DNA from: Membranipora membranacea
Taxonomy: Eukaryota; Bryozoa; Gymnolaemata; Cheilostomatida; Membraniporidae
Direction: 5' to 3'
DNA length: 64,000 bases
Assembly: GCA_914767715.1 (NCBI GenBank)
Contig: OU612071.1
Location: 17,604,948-17,668,947, forward strand
Shown here in pieces: positions 12,601-22,735 of the stretch. Made by a program: the position numbers and the translations under genes. The stretch's first letter is position 1, and each line of letters begins with the position of its first letter. The notes under the pieces were generated by a model that was given only the letters and a program-made list of their open reading frames with translations, made no database searches and was not told the DNA's origin.

Positions 12601-15600
12601 TGTGATTAAATATGGTTTGCGATGCATTACTTGAACATAAAGTCAGTGTTTCAGTAAAATGTTAAAATAAATAACTGAACATCTCTTTGAAATACTGCTG
12701 TGTTGGTTGCAGTGGTTGTAGTGGTTTGCGGGTGGATTTATTTAGTTTTTTGATTCCTTATCAGGCTGATTTGCCTCTATTTTTTGTTTATTCTTGTTGG
12801 GACAACTCCAAGTTCAGTTCAAAATAATCTAGTGTAGACAGCGCATCGTTAAACCGTAGTGTAATATTAAGAGGGGAACAATTTTGACAATGGTATGTAT
12901 GATGTATGATATGTAGCACCCAGGAGTAACCTTTGAAATATGAATGACTTTCAGTGCAACTGGCATTTCCAACTCTACCTACATATGACAAAAACACAGA
13001 CATAACAACCCTGAGAACTATTGCTGACGAGCCCTGCACAAACAGCTACCACAGCGTAGCACAAGTTTGTCAAACATACCGCTGCATCTCTTTTCTCTGG
13101 CTACCAACAGCACGCATAACAATGCATACGTTGCCCTGCCAACTCAATCACTACAAAAAAACCAACTCCCAAAGAAAAAATCTTCAGGCAAGTCTAACTA
13201 AGATAATTTACCAGCTAATTGTAAATATATATCTGATTAGCTGCATGTATTGCTCGGAAAATCAACTTAAAATGGCAACAATAGTTCCTATAATTGTTGT
13301 CAGTGTGGGTGATAAGTTTGTACCCTGGTTTAATAAGAACTTAAGATTAGAATGGTAGATGCATTTTGCGATAATTACTGAGCAGCAAACAAAACAATTA
13401 TCAGGGTGTTTATGATAAGTGAGACAGGACATTAATAAACATTATCCCCGAAATAAAGAAAAAGAAACATTTCAGTTTTGCCGTGAAATAGGCATTCTTT
13501 GTTTCATACAATTAGTGGCATTGTGTTGCAAAACTGAGCAATGGGGTGAGTTTTTACTCTATATGAGGCGCTGTAAAATTGTTGTTTTGAGTAACTGGAA
13601 TGAAGACAAAAAATAGCTGTGATCAATAAGCCTAGTCATACATCGTAGTCTAGAGTAATGATGATCGGTTAATACTGCTCGAAGTGATTATGCAATTGTA
13701 GTTGTAAATGCGCTGGCGTTAGAGTCTCCAATTTTGCCAAGTCAATGGTTAAATAATTCCCTATCTTGATTATCTTAATTACCTAATCTAGCGAGAAGAT
13801 AATCCCGATTACGTAATTCCACGTAATAATTAATAATTACCATTGTCTTCTTAATTGGAAAAAACCGCTATTAAATGGTTTTTAGACCATTTTTCAAATT
13901 CCTGTAACTTCTTTTCTATTTCACTCAAAACGAAAGTGAAACTACCAAATTGCTGCATATTACATCCTCTCTACAGCGACCCCTAGTGGTCCCTTCTGCT
14001 CATTTCACCTGATCTGGTAAGTTGATTTTTTTCTTCTTTCAATTTTGTCTTGACTCGTAACTTATGACAGACATATGGAACATTCTCAAATTATATCTCA
14101 AATTGAAGCTTAATGTCTTGTGAACATATTGGTATGCAAAATTACTGTGTGTGATACCAGGTATTATGATTATAATACTTAAACAAAAGTTGTGTCATAG
14201 GGAGCACTCAAAATATTTTCCCGGTCATGAGAATTTTTCAGCCAATGAAATTGCTCAAAAGAAAACCAAATAGCCAATCATATTGCCTGTTGTTTATTAC
14301 CAACAATAAAAACAATAGCACATGTATATCTGTGTTCTTGTAGTAGGAACTGAAAATGCCAGTTTTGTTTAGACATGATACTTAAAAAAAAAGATTCCTT
14401 GACTGTGACAGTGAGTGACCTCCTGTAGTTAACAAGTTGATAATCATATGGTACACACTTACAATCACTCACTGTGACTGTCTGTCTGACTAACTCTCAA
14501 GTGGTGAATCTAAGTCTTGTAGTAATGTTGGTGTTAGTTAGTTAGTCAGTCACTTGACTTAGTTACATAGTAGTTAGACTGTTACTCACAGTCACAGTCA
14601 GTGCTAAGCTTTTGTTTTTTTTTGCTCACAGACACATGACCTAATTTTCTCCGAATATCTTGAAGTACAATATATATACATACATATATTTATTATATAT
14701 TGTACTTCAAGATATAGGATTATGTGTATATATATAAATATTTTTATCAATTCTCTGTATGTTTTAGATCAGAAATCTATCGCTATCGCTCAGATATCAA
14801 ACCACCAAAGCGCTCATTATCACTCAATGAATCATTGATCAACTGAGTTAAAATATTGTGCTAACCATACTCATATTTTTTTTTTAGTTAAAAGATGGAA
14901 ATATACGTCTCGGGTGATAGTTTCATTAAAAGACTACAAAGATTCATCACAGTGAGTTTAACAAAGATTTGAGTTCGCAGTTGGACATGGCACCTTATAT
15001 CACAACAATACTAGAGAATTATCATCTGCTCATCCTCTGTTTGTAATCATGATCATAATATTTGCAGTGAAAACGAAGATTGAACACCTTTGTTCAAGCC
15101 AGTGATAACATTCTCTGATTATGTTTTAGAGAAACAGAGTGGCCTGGGAGATTGGTGCGAGTGTGCGGGTGAGGTTAAACGGGGTGTCAGGCGGGAGGAG
15201 GACCACCATACCGGTAAGAGACATGTTTAAATTTAGATAAATGTTTATTTCTGTATCATACTTTGGAGAAGATGATGTTTGCAAGCCTTATAAATTGATG
15301 ATAAAATCCTGAGTAAAATGGAGTAACTTTCTTCCTACAAATACTCTTCTAGGGTGCATGTCATGATCCGTCATCCATCATTATTTATATGTGAACAAGG
15401 TGTGAGACAAAGCACTTATGGTAATATTTGATTTTAGGTTCCTGTGCTTGGCAGTCTGCCGGAGGTGGTAATAGTGGCGTGTGAGGGTAATAACATATGT
15501 GATCCCAGTGTGTCACCGCTTACTGTAGCGAGAGAGATTTTCTCTCGCTTCAGTGACAGAGGGAGGGTGGTGGTATTCTGCTCTGTTTTGTATAGGAGGG

Positions 15601-18600
15601 AAAACGGGGGTTCGGGTAGGGGTTATCCCGTTCCATATGGCTTCCGGCAGCGTGCTTCTGAATTGAATAGCGCGTCGTTAGAGCTCACAGAATCCTCTCC
15701 CCGCCACCAGTTCTATGAACTTGATCGTCGCCTAATTAGATTTACATGCAACGATGATGTTCATTTAACTGCTGAGGGGGAGAGGAAGCTATTCTGGAGC
15801 CTCCGACGCGCTATTCAATTCGGATTGCAAGCCCTGGAAGTGTTATAACTTAATTTGAACCTAAAGAATTTACTTTTGCATATTTTTGATTAACTTAAAT
15901 TATACTGTTTTTGCTTAATTTGTGTTACTTGATATGTTGTTGACTTTTTTCTAGTATAGATGATAATTATGAGTTTCATGTGTCTTTCTTTAACTTTAGT
16001 TTCATTTCCTCTTCGTACAAAATAGAGCAAATTACCATCTCTTCCCTCTGCAAGGTTTCCCACTGGTATGGCAAATGTCGTTAGTCCCACACATTGTGAT
16101 TTGACCAGCAAAGGCAGAGCGGCTAAAAGATATTACTCTCTTTATTACTGATTGACGCTGCCACAGAATGACGCCTTAATGTATCTGCATCTTGACTTAC
16201 TCTCTTCAGAGCACACCTCATGGTATTATTAAGACTGGCACAGAATTGCACTGAATTACATTGTATTACATCCGAACACCGATATATATTATACGGATGA
16301 GGGGTACCTATCTGACCCTGAGCAAGCGTATTGCTATTTATGTATGGTTGTTGGACCGCATAGCTGCCGGATTTACAGCTTTATTTAGATCCTGACACAA
16401 AGCTTTATACTGATGACAGTTTTAACACTTATTTGTAAACCAAAAACATTTATTATCCGTCTTTGCTGGTCATTTATTTATCATTCAAAATATAATAATC
16501 AATAAGCTTTCTCCCACACAAAAATTGACTGATCACAGAAGTTTTGATAATTGAAAGATGGGCAACAAATGCTCCAGTATCATGTACTGCAGTTGACCAA
16601 CTAGCTGCCTCCACGAGCTTGCTTCTTCTAGGTTTAATGAGGTCATTTCTCATCATCTCTCTGACTAAAATCTATCTTTGTATAAACTGTCGTTTCTCTG
16701 GTGTTGTTTGACAGACTTGAGTGTCAGTAAACAGCTGCTCAAGTGCTTTTAGTAGTTAACAGCTTGTCTAGTACTGTATAAATAGCTCTGAAAGCAAACG
16801 TACTGTATATCCCCAAATAAACTACCAATGGTACTATATATACAATGCGCTTATCGATAGACGCACAGCGGTTTGTTGGGATTATACACTTCACGCCTCA
16901 CAAATTGCGTAATAGCGTAGAACAGGCGTGATGTGGGTTAATTGCTTTTTAATTACCGATGTTTGACCCCCTCATATCTCGGCCCCATGGCCACCCACAG
17001 GGACAATTAAGACACCATTAGAATCCCATTGATCTCACGAATCCAATGATATATGTTTTGCTTTTATTCATGCAAGTTTAATTTTTTTTATACTCCTACC
17101 TACCTAATCATGCCAAAAAAATATAATAAAAAAAGTGCAAATCAACTCACACCACTTAGAGATGTGTCTAACTTTGGTATACAGTTTTCTTCAAAAATGT
17201 TTGTCCGAGCAGCAGATTCGTTCTGTTTGCTATTATACTGAGTCGATAGAATTAAAACATCATGCTGGTCTTGCTGGTATTTTCCAGCCTTGCAGACACT
17301 GATTATGATTGCTAGTAGCAATTTGCTCATCTGAGAGTAAAACGAGAGAAGACAACTTGATTCAGCTAACTTCCTAATACACCAAGAACAGACCTGTTTG
17401 ATTTGAACTTGCAGCCAAATTAACACAGATTCCTCACATATGTTTGCCTCTCCTCAATTTGTGCCATTTGTGTTTATTTCAAAGAAATACATCAAGTACA
17501 AGTAATATCAATTTCATATCAATACACTGTATTGAGATAAGTGAATCCTATGGAGGGATTTTTATATTACACAACTGGAGCAGATCTTATACTTAATATA
17601 ACCTAAAAAATGCCATGCCAGAAGCATGCTTGGTGATCCATCATATGATTTCTACCCTCCCAATAAATTGCGTCTTCTTCTTGCTGAGCGATTATCAATA
17701 AACTAAAATTACATTGGTATCTAGTTGAAATTTCCTTAAAACATGTTGAAATAGTCCGCTATTGATTTGTACAAACCGTCCAACAATCCTTGTGGTTTTC
17801 CTATGTACCCTTGTTAAATAAACGTTTTAGCATAGCTGGGATGATTTCTCTTAATGAGTATCCACATATAGTGATATTACGTATTTTAAGGTACCACCGG
17901 TCCTACTTTTGACATCCATAAATGACTTACAGGTCAATTGTGACATTTTGGTCTCGAAAGAGAGCAAGCGTCATTAAAATGTTTGAGCCTACTGCAGCTA
18001 CATCAAAAAAGAGTTTAAAGCTGGTAACAGCCAGCTTCCATTAAAAATCCACCCATGGTGTTAAGATTTTAAGAAGTAAATGAGATAATAGCTGGTGAGA
18101 TAATCCATTAAAATTGCCAAACCATTATAATACTAAATCAATATCAACAAAGAGTGGAATCACGTATTTTAAGGTACCACCAGTCCTACTTTTGACATCC
18201 ATAAATGACTTACAGGTCAATTGTGACATTTTGGTCTCGAAAGAGAGCAAGGGACATTAAAATGTTTGAGCCTACTGCAGCTGCATCAAAAAAGAGTTTA
18301 AAGCTGGTAACAGACAGCTTCCATTCCAAATCTACCCATTGTGTTAAGATTTTAAGATGTAAATGAGATAATAGCTGGTGAGATAATCCGTTAATCTTGC
18401 CAGACCATTATAATACTAAATCGATATCAACAAATTCTTTATAAGCTTTGACAAATAATTGATTTCTCTACACTTCAAAAAATAAATGTGTAAGTATTGC
18501 CTGAGGGTGATTTCCTGACAATTTCAGAAAATTTCTAGTGGTGTTGCAATCTAATTTTGCCTGAAATTGTATAGTTTCTTTTTGGAGGGATTCTTCATCT

Positions 18601-20294
18601 GATTGATTAGCATCCGTCCTACCGCCAGACAGTTATTATGTTACGCAAATGATTTGCAGCCGTCCTTTTCGGGAGATGATGATTTTTAATACTATATAGC
18701 TCAAAAATCAGCATATCAACTCCGCAATATTTAGCTGTTTTATGGTCTTTTTTAATTATGTTAAATATTTGGCAAAGACATATTTTCTTTTAATTATTCT
18801 TCCTAATCTTTTCATTGTTAATGATAGAATTCTAGTAAAATGCTGGGCATATATCATTCATCTCTGATATTGATGTTACTCTCTCAGCAGGCTGCATTAA
18901 TTTTCAGTTGAGATCGATTTCTACTAAAATTTCACCTAAATTGATGGGAGATAGATATTGACAATTAGGTATTCAGATCGCATGTTCTCATCAGTGTTTA
19001 TCATTTAGATTTATTCTGACACTTCTCACTTGTGGATGAGCACAAATCCGAAAATATGAAGATAAAAACCAGATAAATTTTAAATGATAAAACATTGCTC
19101 TTAACTTAATATGCCGTCAAAAGGAATTTGACATTTTAAGGCTTCCGCCACGAACGCCCCAGCCTAAGATAGTATGCCCTGCTCAATGGTGTAGCGTAGT
19201 TGCGGAAACCTTTGTTGCTACATTCCCATCAATTTCAGCTGCAAGCATCAAACACGGGTTGACGGGAGTATTGTGCGACAAGAAAGTCCCTCAGAAGTTG
19301 AAGGTGCTCATCTAGAAGACAGTGATTCGCCCGGTGTAATTGTATGAAGCTGAAACATGGCCATTGACATTTTATCTTGCTGAAAGATTCAGTGTATGTG
19401 AGATGAGAATGTTGTGATACTGTCTTGGAATTAGTCTTGTGGAGCACAAAACCAACAAAAGTATAAGGCAAGAAGCGAATGTCATGAGTGTGTTAGACTT
19501 GATGAGAAGAAGAAGGTTGCAGTGGTTTTGGCATGTGTGCAGAAGAGAGGATAATGATGAAATCAGAAGAGTATAAAAGATGAGAGTCGATGGAAGGAGA
19601 AATGGGGTTGCCCAAAGCATCGATAGAAGGATACTATCAGGAAGGATCTCCAATCCTGTTCCCTCATTGAAGATGATGCTCAGGACAGGATTAGATGGAG
19701 AAGTTCGATAGAGCGAGCCCTCTGGCAGGCACCCGCTACCCGAACAGGACAGAGCGGAGATAGGTGAGGATAGGTGAGGATCAACCACGGGTTGCCTAGT
19801 GCAAAAATCTAAAGCTGTTTCTGATCCTGGGCGGGAGAGATAGACTGGCAAAAGAGCAGTACGAAATTCCAATAAGTGGATGTCCAACTGAGGAGTCTTA
19901 TTAGACCCTATTCATCTCAGATATGATACAAGGGATCTACAAGTCCTGATGTATTACCGGGTCCATGCCTACTGTTCATCTTACAATGAATATTAATTGA
20001 ATAATAAGTTCCAATACTCACAATTAGTGGGGCAACTGGAGCAGCTATAATACGTCCAAAGTCATAACATCCCATTATAATTCCTGTTTGGTAGTCTTTT
20101 AATCCTCGCTTCTTCGCTTCATAGTTGAAAAAGCTCAGCGGCATTGTGTCTACACAATGTATGAGCGTCAGGTTAAATAGTATTGCTATTATAAGTAAAG
20201 TCTCTTTCAGTTTGGAGCCTGCTGATAATCCATTCTTTGCCATGCTTTCATTCGGATCGTGATTTAAGAGCTGAATCTTCTCTTCAGTCGACAT
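6668..20294 (-). CDS. SLC18B1-like: SLC18B1-like MFS transporter, copy B (complete, 441 codons)
   Basis: This complete transporter is read on the minus strand. Coding exons in gene order: 20294..20022, 11974..11901, 11530..11383, 11121..11053, 10450..10363, 9875..9730, 8825..8730, 8322..8219, 7848..7753, 7300..7129 and 6727..6668 (stop). Lengths equal those of copy C exactly and every intron is GT-AG. The start chosen is MSTEEKIQLL; an upstream in-frame ATG at 20357 lies before a good 3' splice site (AG at 20340..20341), so it is probably intronic. The N-terminus has an acidic dileucine signal (E5 to L9-L10) that fits endolysosomal or vesicle targeting. SFFNYEAKKRGL and MGCYDFGRI in the first loop and second helix match the SLC18B1 pattern PFFxxEAxKKG. 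Intron 1 (8 kb) contains the nested SGNH gene. Substrate unknown; polyamine or amine transport is only a family-level guess. Confidence 0.9.
6966..7110 (-). pseudogene. Dead duplicate of exon 10 inside copy B intron 10
   Basis: Twenty bases beyond the functional exon 10 (7300..7129), the minus strand repeats the exon's second half in decayed form. It reads roughly VSFSLAVCAMLG, then stop TAA, then PLMGVVIRCFGSPWATTVIV. Exon 10 of copy A reads VNFSWAIGSMLGSPLTG and then PWATTIIALI in the same place. The in-frame stop and weak splice signals indicate it is not used. It may be a former alternative exon or a local duplication. Confidence 0.75.
8842..9345. mobile_element. Foldback element (long inverted ends) in copy B intron 6
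   Basis: The left end (8848..8930) and right end (9265..9345) are near-perfect inverted repeats of about 70 bases. The left carries GAGGCTGCTATTTTGTATC, ATTCTCCATATTTTATT and GAGCG, and the right carries the complement in reverse order. ATTAAAGACTT and AAGTCTTTAAT extend the symmetry outward. The loop contains a tRNA-like sequence. No protein is encoded. Exact ends and the target duplication could not be fixed. Confidence 0.7.
9010..9081 (-). repeat. tRNA-like sequence (SINE head or tRNA pseudogene)
   Basis: The minus strand gives a 72-base tRNA-sized unit. Its first seven bases (GGGCCTA) pair with the last seven (TAGGTCT). An A-box-like stretch, GTGGCGCAATGGTAGAG, and a B box, GGTTCGAATCC, are present. 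The anticodon and T stems do not pair fully, so a working tRNA is unlikely. It sits in the centre of the foldback element. Confidence 0.6.
10055..10110 (+). repeat. Weak tRNA-like SINE fragment
   Basis: GTGAGAGGTCATGGGCTTGA followed by TTCCCGC resembles a degenerate B box. A related string, GGAGGTCATGGTTTTGATT, occurs at 40962..40980. The A box is not clear. Confidence 0.3.
13975..13989 (-). promoter_or_regulatory. CTCF-like core motif
   Basis: The minus strand reads CCACTAGGGGTCGCT, one base from the usual bilaterian CTCF core CCACNAGGGGGCGC. It lies about 900 bases before the nested SGNH gene. A single match can arise by chance or be carried by a repeat. Confidence 0.3.
14398..14484. repeat. 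Inverted repeat upstream of the SGNH gene
   Basis: GACTGTGACAGTGAGTGA near 14400 and TCACTCACTGTGACTGTC near 14467 are inverse copies with about 50 bases between them. A further related run, CAGTCACAGTCAGTG, follows at about 14590. Confidence 0.6.
14655..14715. repeat. Perfect hairpin 180 bases before the SGNH gene
   Basis: ATATCTTGAAGTACAATATA and its exact complement TATATTGTACTTCAAGATAT form arms of 22 bases around an AT-rich loop of 17 bases. It could be a small MITE remnant. Confidence 0.7.
14895..15848 (+). CDS. SGNH/GDSL-type hydrolase-like protein, nested in copy B intron 1
   Basis: Three exons, 14895..14951, 15130..15213 and 15438..15848, joined in frame by GT-AG introns, encode 183 residues. 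The start is the first ATG, MEIYVSGDSFIKRL, which carries the GDS block I with the likely nucleophile serine at residue 9. ACEGNNICD (residues about 61-69) fits block III with its asparagine, and DDVHLTAEGERKL near residue 157 fits block V with the Asp-His pair. All SGNH landmarks are therefore present in a short, single-domain protein without a signal peptide. Similar short stand-alone SGNH proteins occur in many invertebrates, often near retroelements; the substrate is unknown. It is on the opposite strand to its host intron, and its last exon is visibly richer in G and C than the flanks, which suggests separate origin. An expressed gene is likely but not proven. Confidence 0.78.
17879..18433. 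repeat. Two-copy tandem duplication, 283-bp unit
   Basis: Units 17879..18161 and 18162..18433 each begin ACGTATTTTAAGGTACCACC and run through TTTTGGTCTCGAAAGAGAGC to TACTAAATC-ATATCAACAA. They differ at scattered bases, so the duplication is fairly recent. No coding signal. Confidence 0.85.
19240..19730 (+). mobile_element. Non-LTR retrotransposon (LINE) reverse transcriptase C-terminal fragment, decayed
   Basis: Plus-strand translation gives LTGVLCDKKVPQKLKVLI, stop, KTVIRPV, stop, LYEAETWPLTFYLAERF, then EMRMLRYCLGISLVEHK, LMRRRRLQWFWHVCRRED and, after a frame change, EDDAQDRIRWRSSIERAL. This is the characteristic tail of invertebrate LINE reverse transcriptases (GVLCDKKxP, YGAETW, LRWFGHVxRR, DAxDRxxWR). 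Several stops and at least one frameshift show it is dead. It sits in copy B intron 1; the 171-codon open frame on the other strand (19372..19887) is its shadow. Confidence 0.85.
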
Positions 20295-20339
20295 GATACT
20301 TCTCTCCCGCTTTCCGCTACGTGGTTGCAAGTGTGGTCG
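20295..20339 (-). other. 5' untranslated part of copy B exon 1
   Basis: Upstream of MSTEEK a polypyrimidine run ending TTTTTACAG (minus strand) lies just beyond 20339. Copy C has the same arrangement: TTTACAG ending at 31697 and 31 untranslated bases. This implies a non-coding first exon further upstream in both. Confidence 0.5.
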
Positions 20340-21368
20340 CTGTAAAAATTGGTTCAAAACCTATTAATATTAACTACTATTAACTATTAACTATTAATTA
20401 CTATTACTATTAATGTGTAGCATTTATGATGTATGGCACTACTGTTCTGTGTTCCTATTATTTACAGTACAAGATTGTCTTGTGTCCTTGATCAAGAACA
20501 AGATGTCGAGTGTCCTAATACTACTCCTTTTATTGTCCTGATCTGGTTTCCTGAGCATAAATCAGACAGTCTCTGTTTATGCACATTAAGGGTTCTCATG
20601 TTAGGTAATAATCTTGGAGCAATGTATGATTGATAACAAAGCCATATTTTGAAACACTGGAATAAATATTATTACAGTATCACAGTATTACACACTTTTT
20701 TGCCAATAATTTTAAGGGCCCGGTTCAGACAGGTAACTATATGGTTGGATAGTTTTACTCTTTACTATCGACAGCGAGAATATTTGACTTTGCTAGCCGC
20801 TTGCAGGGGAAACCAGGTAATAACCTATAACAGGATTTTTGGCACTCTGTGTGAATAGGATGCTTAAATTCTCAATATTGCTGTTCTAGGACAAAAGAAT
20901 AAAGGTCAAAAACAATAATAATGCAATGACAATCAGGACCGTTTCTTCGACCAATGAACTAAAGGCTTAGTTCATTGCTTCGACATATATAACATTGTTA
21001 CCCAGTGTAGCATATTCAAGATGATGGTCATATTTTGCAGGCCGCATTAATTTGACAACCGGCCTTATCACTTCATTAGGCCTTGATTTGTATCAAATTC
21101 TCAGCCAGCATATTACCACAGAAGTAGCTGTCAATTTCCATTATCAATTATTGAGACAATAAAATAGATCTGCTTTGACAAATAATGTATGCACAACTGA
21201 TGTGTCTCAGTAGGCCTGAGTTGGGAGATATAAACAAGAAATCAAACCTGATTCGTCTCAGATTTTGATACCGGAGGGGGATCTGTAAGTCTGGGTCTAA
21301 TGACCGCTCAATCCCTACTGTTCAAGAAACAATGAATGTGACAGTAGAGACTGATTTATATTACTTAC

Positions 21369-21430
21369 AAATATCGGGATAAAGTCAACCGGCTCTCAGG
21401 CGTCCGTCCAAAGTGGTCGCAAGCAAAGTA
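21369..21430 (-). other. Candidate non-coding first exon of copy B
   Basis: On the minus strand a stretch containing GCGACCACTTTGGACGGACG ends at a consensus 5' splice site, ATTT then GTAAGTAAT (exon end 21369). Spliced to 20339 it would supply the missing 5' leader. No TATA box is evident. Inference only. Confidence 0.3.
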
Positions 21431-22365
21431 GTTAAACAAGTACAGTCAAACCCTGCATGATATCTCTTACATTTACAAAAGTACCACTATGTGTTCTTAT
21501 AATTGTACATTAGACCATGTCGGGTGGCTGAAGATCACCCCCAGCCTGCCGTATAAACCTGACACAATATTCCTAAACATCAATCAGCATTATGGCATTA
21601 GGAATTCTCACAGCAGACAATATCTGTGTGGATGTATGTATGATCGATCAATGAGGCGTTGTTAATAACACCTAAATAAATGTCATTGAATCATGATTAG
21701 ATTTTCATTAGGCTTCAGACTAGTATTTGCATGGTTGATCAATTCCAGCTTGTAGGGTAAATCTTGTGTACCACTAAAACCAGAATTCCAGGGTCCTCCG
21801 TGTGAATACGATAATCTTATTCTGAAATTTGTACAATTTTTGATCACTTTCTTTCATATATAGACTTGTTGTTATCACTTCCACAGGGTATCATAAGTGT
21901 CTAATTCTCAGGCAGTGTGATAAAAAAGTACTCAATCTTAATTTCATATATCCATCATTGAGACACAGCACTTCAGCCTTCTATTCAGAGTCATATCTGT
22001 TGAGGTTATGCTACCAACGTCGGCTGATTTACTTGAGTTCTTAGCACCCTCACTAGGGCAACTTTATTGTTCATTTGCAATTAATTATAATTTTCAAGAT
22101 GATTGTTAGAGGATTGACTATTTGGACTGCCCAATAGCATGTGAAGGATACCCATAGTAAAGACAGACCAATAAATAAAGTTTACTGGTGTAATAGGTAG
22201 CTGTCAGTGGTTAGACTCAGTGGAGTGGTGCAATGCAAAATGCCTGTTAAGATCCGTTCGTGCCAAAGTAACCATGGCCTTGTATGCCCACATATTATTA
22301 CACACGTGGAGCTGATCTGAAAAGTTAGCCATTGGACTGTTGGATAACTAAATTGCGAATCCGCC

Positions 22366-22735
22366 CCATTTTCCCAATGTCATTTTCCCACCAAGCCTTT
22401 TTCCACCTTCTGTTATCACACTCTGCCATTATCCCAACTGAACGTTTTCCCACCCAGCCATTATCCCACCTGGTTGATTTCCCACTCTGCCATTTTTCCA
22501 CCTGGACATTTTCCCACCAAGCTATTTTCCCACCTGGACTTTTTCCCACCGATCCGTTTTTCCGCCTAGACATTTGCTCATCAAGCCATTTTCCCATCAG
22601 GTCGTTTTCCAAACAAGCAATTTTCTCTACAAGACAATTTTCCACCAAACAATTTTCCCAACAAGACAATTTACTTCAGTGCTGTTTTCCCACCACAACA
22701 ATTTTTCACCGCACAGTTTTCCCTGCTTAGCCTTT
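22366..22735. repeat. Degenerate 17-base minisatellite (TTTTCCCACC type)
   Basis: About twenty imperfect units of the form CATTTTCCCACCNAGC / CCATTATCCCACCTGG follow one another. The open frames over it on both strands (22332..22730 and 22325..22669) are artefacts of the repeat. A short hairpin, CTTAGCCTTTTTTTAAGGCTAAG, borders it at about 22726..22749. Confidence 0.85.

Larger units (their letters stand above)
11975..20021 (-). other. Intron 1 of copy B (8 kb) with nested gene and repeats
   Basis: In gene order this intron runs from 20021 down to 11975, with a GTGAGT donor after exon 1 and a GATAG acceptor before exon 2. In copy C the same intron is 2.15 kb. It contains the LINE fragment, the 283-bp tandem duplication, the SGNH gene (opposite strand), hairpins at 14400..14715 and a CTCF-like motif. 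I see nothing recognisable in 12000..13900, 15900..17870 and 18440..19200; open frames there (12954..13358, 17142..17426) lack domains or conserved context. Confidence 0.75.

Noticed and set aside
12954-13358. 134-codon open frame
   Set aside because: No recognisable domain, no splice context, overlapped by another frame on the opposite strand.
19372-19887. 171-codon open frame on the minus strand
   Set aside because: It is the antisense shadow of the LINE reverse transcriptase fragment, whose family motifs are clear on the plus strand.
22325-22730. Open frames of 114 and 132 codons on opposite strands
   Set aside because: Both cover the 17-base minisatellite; the apparent protein repeats are the DNA repeat read in frame.
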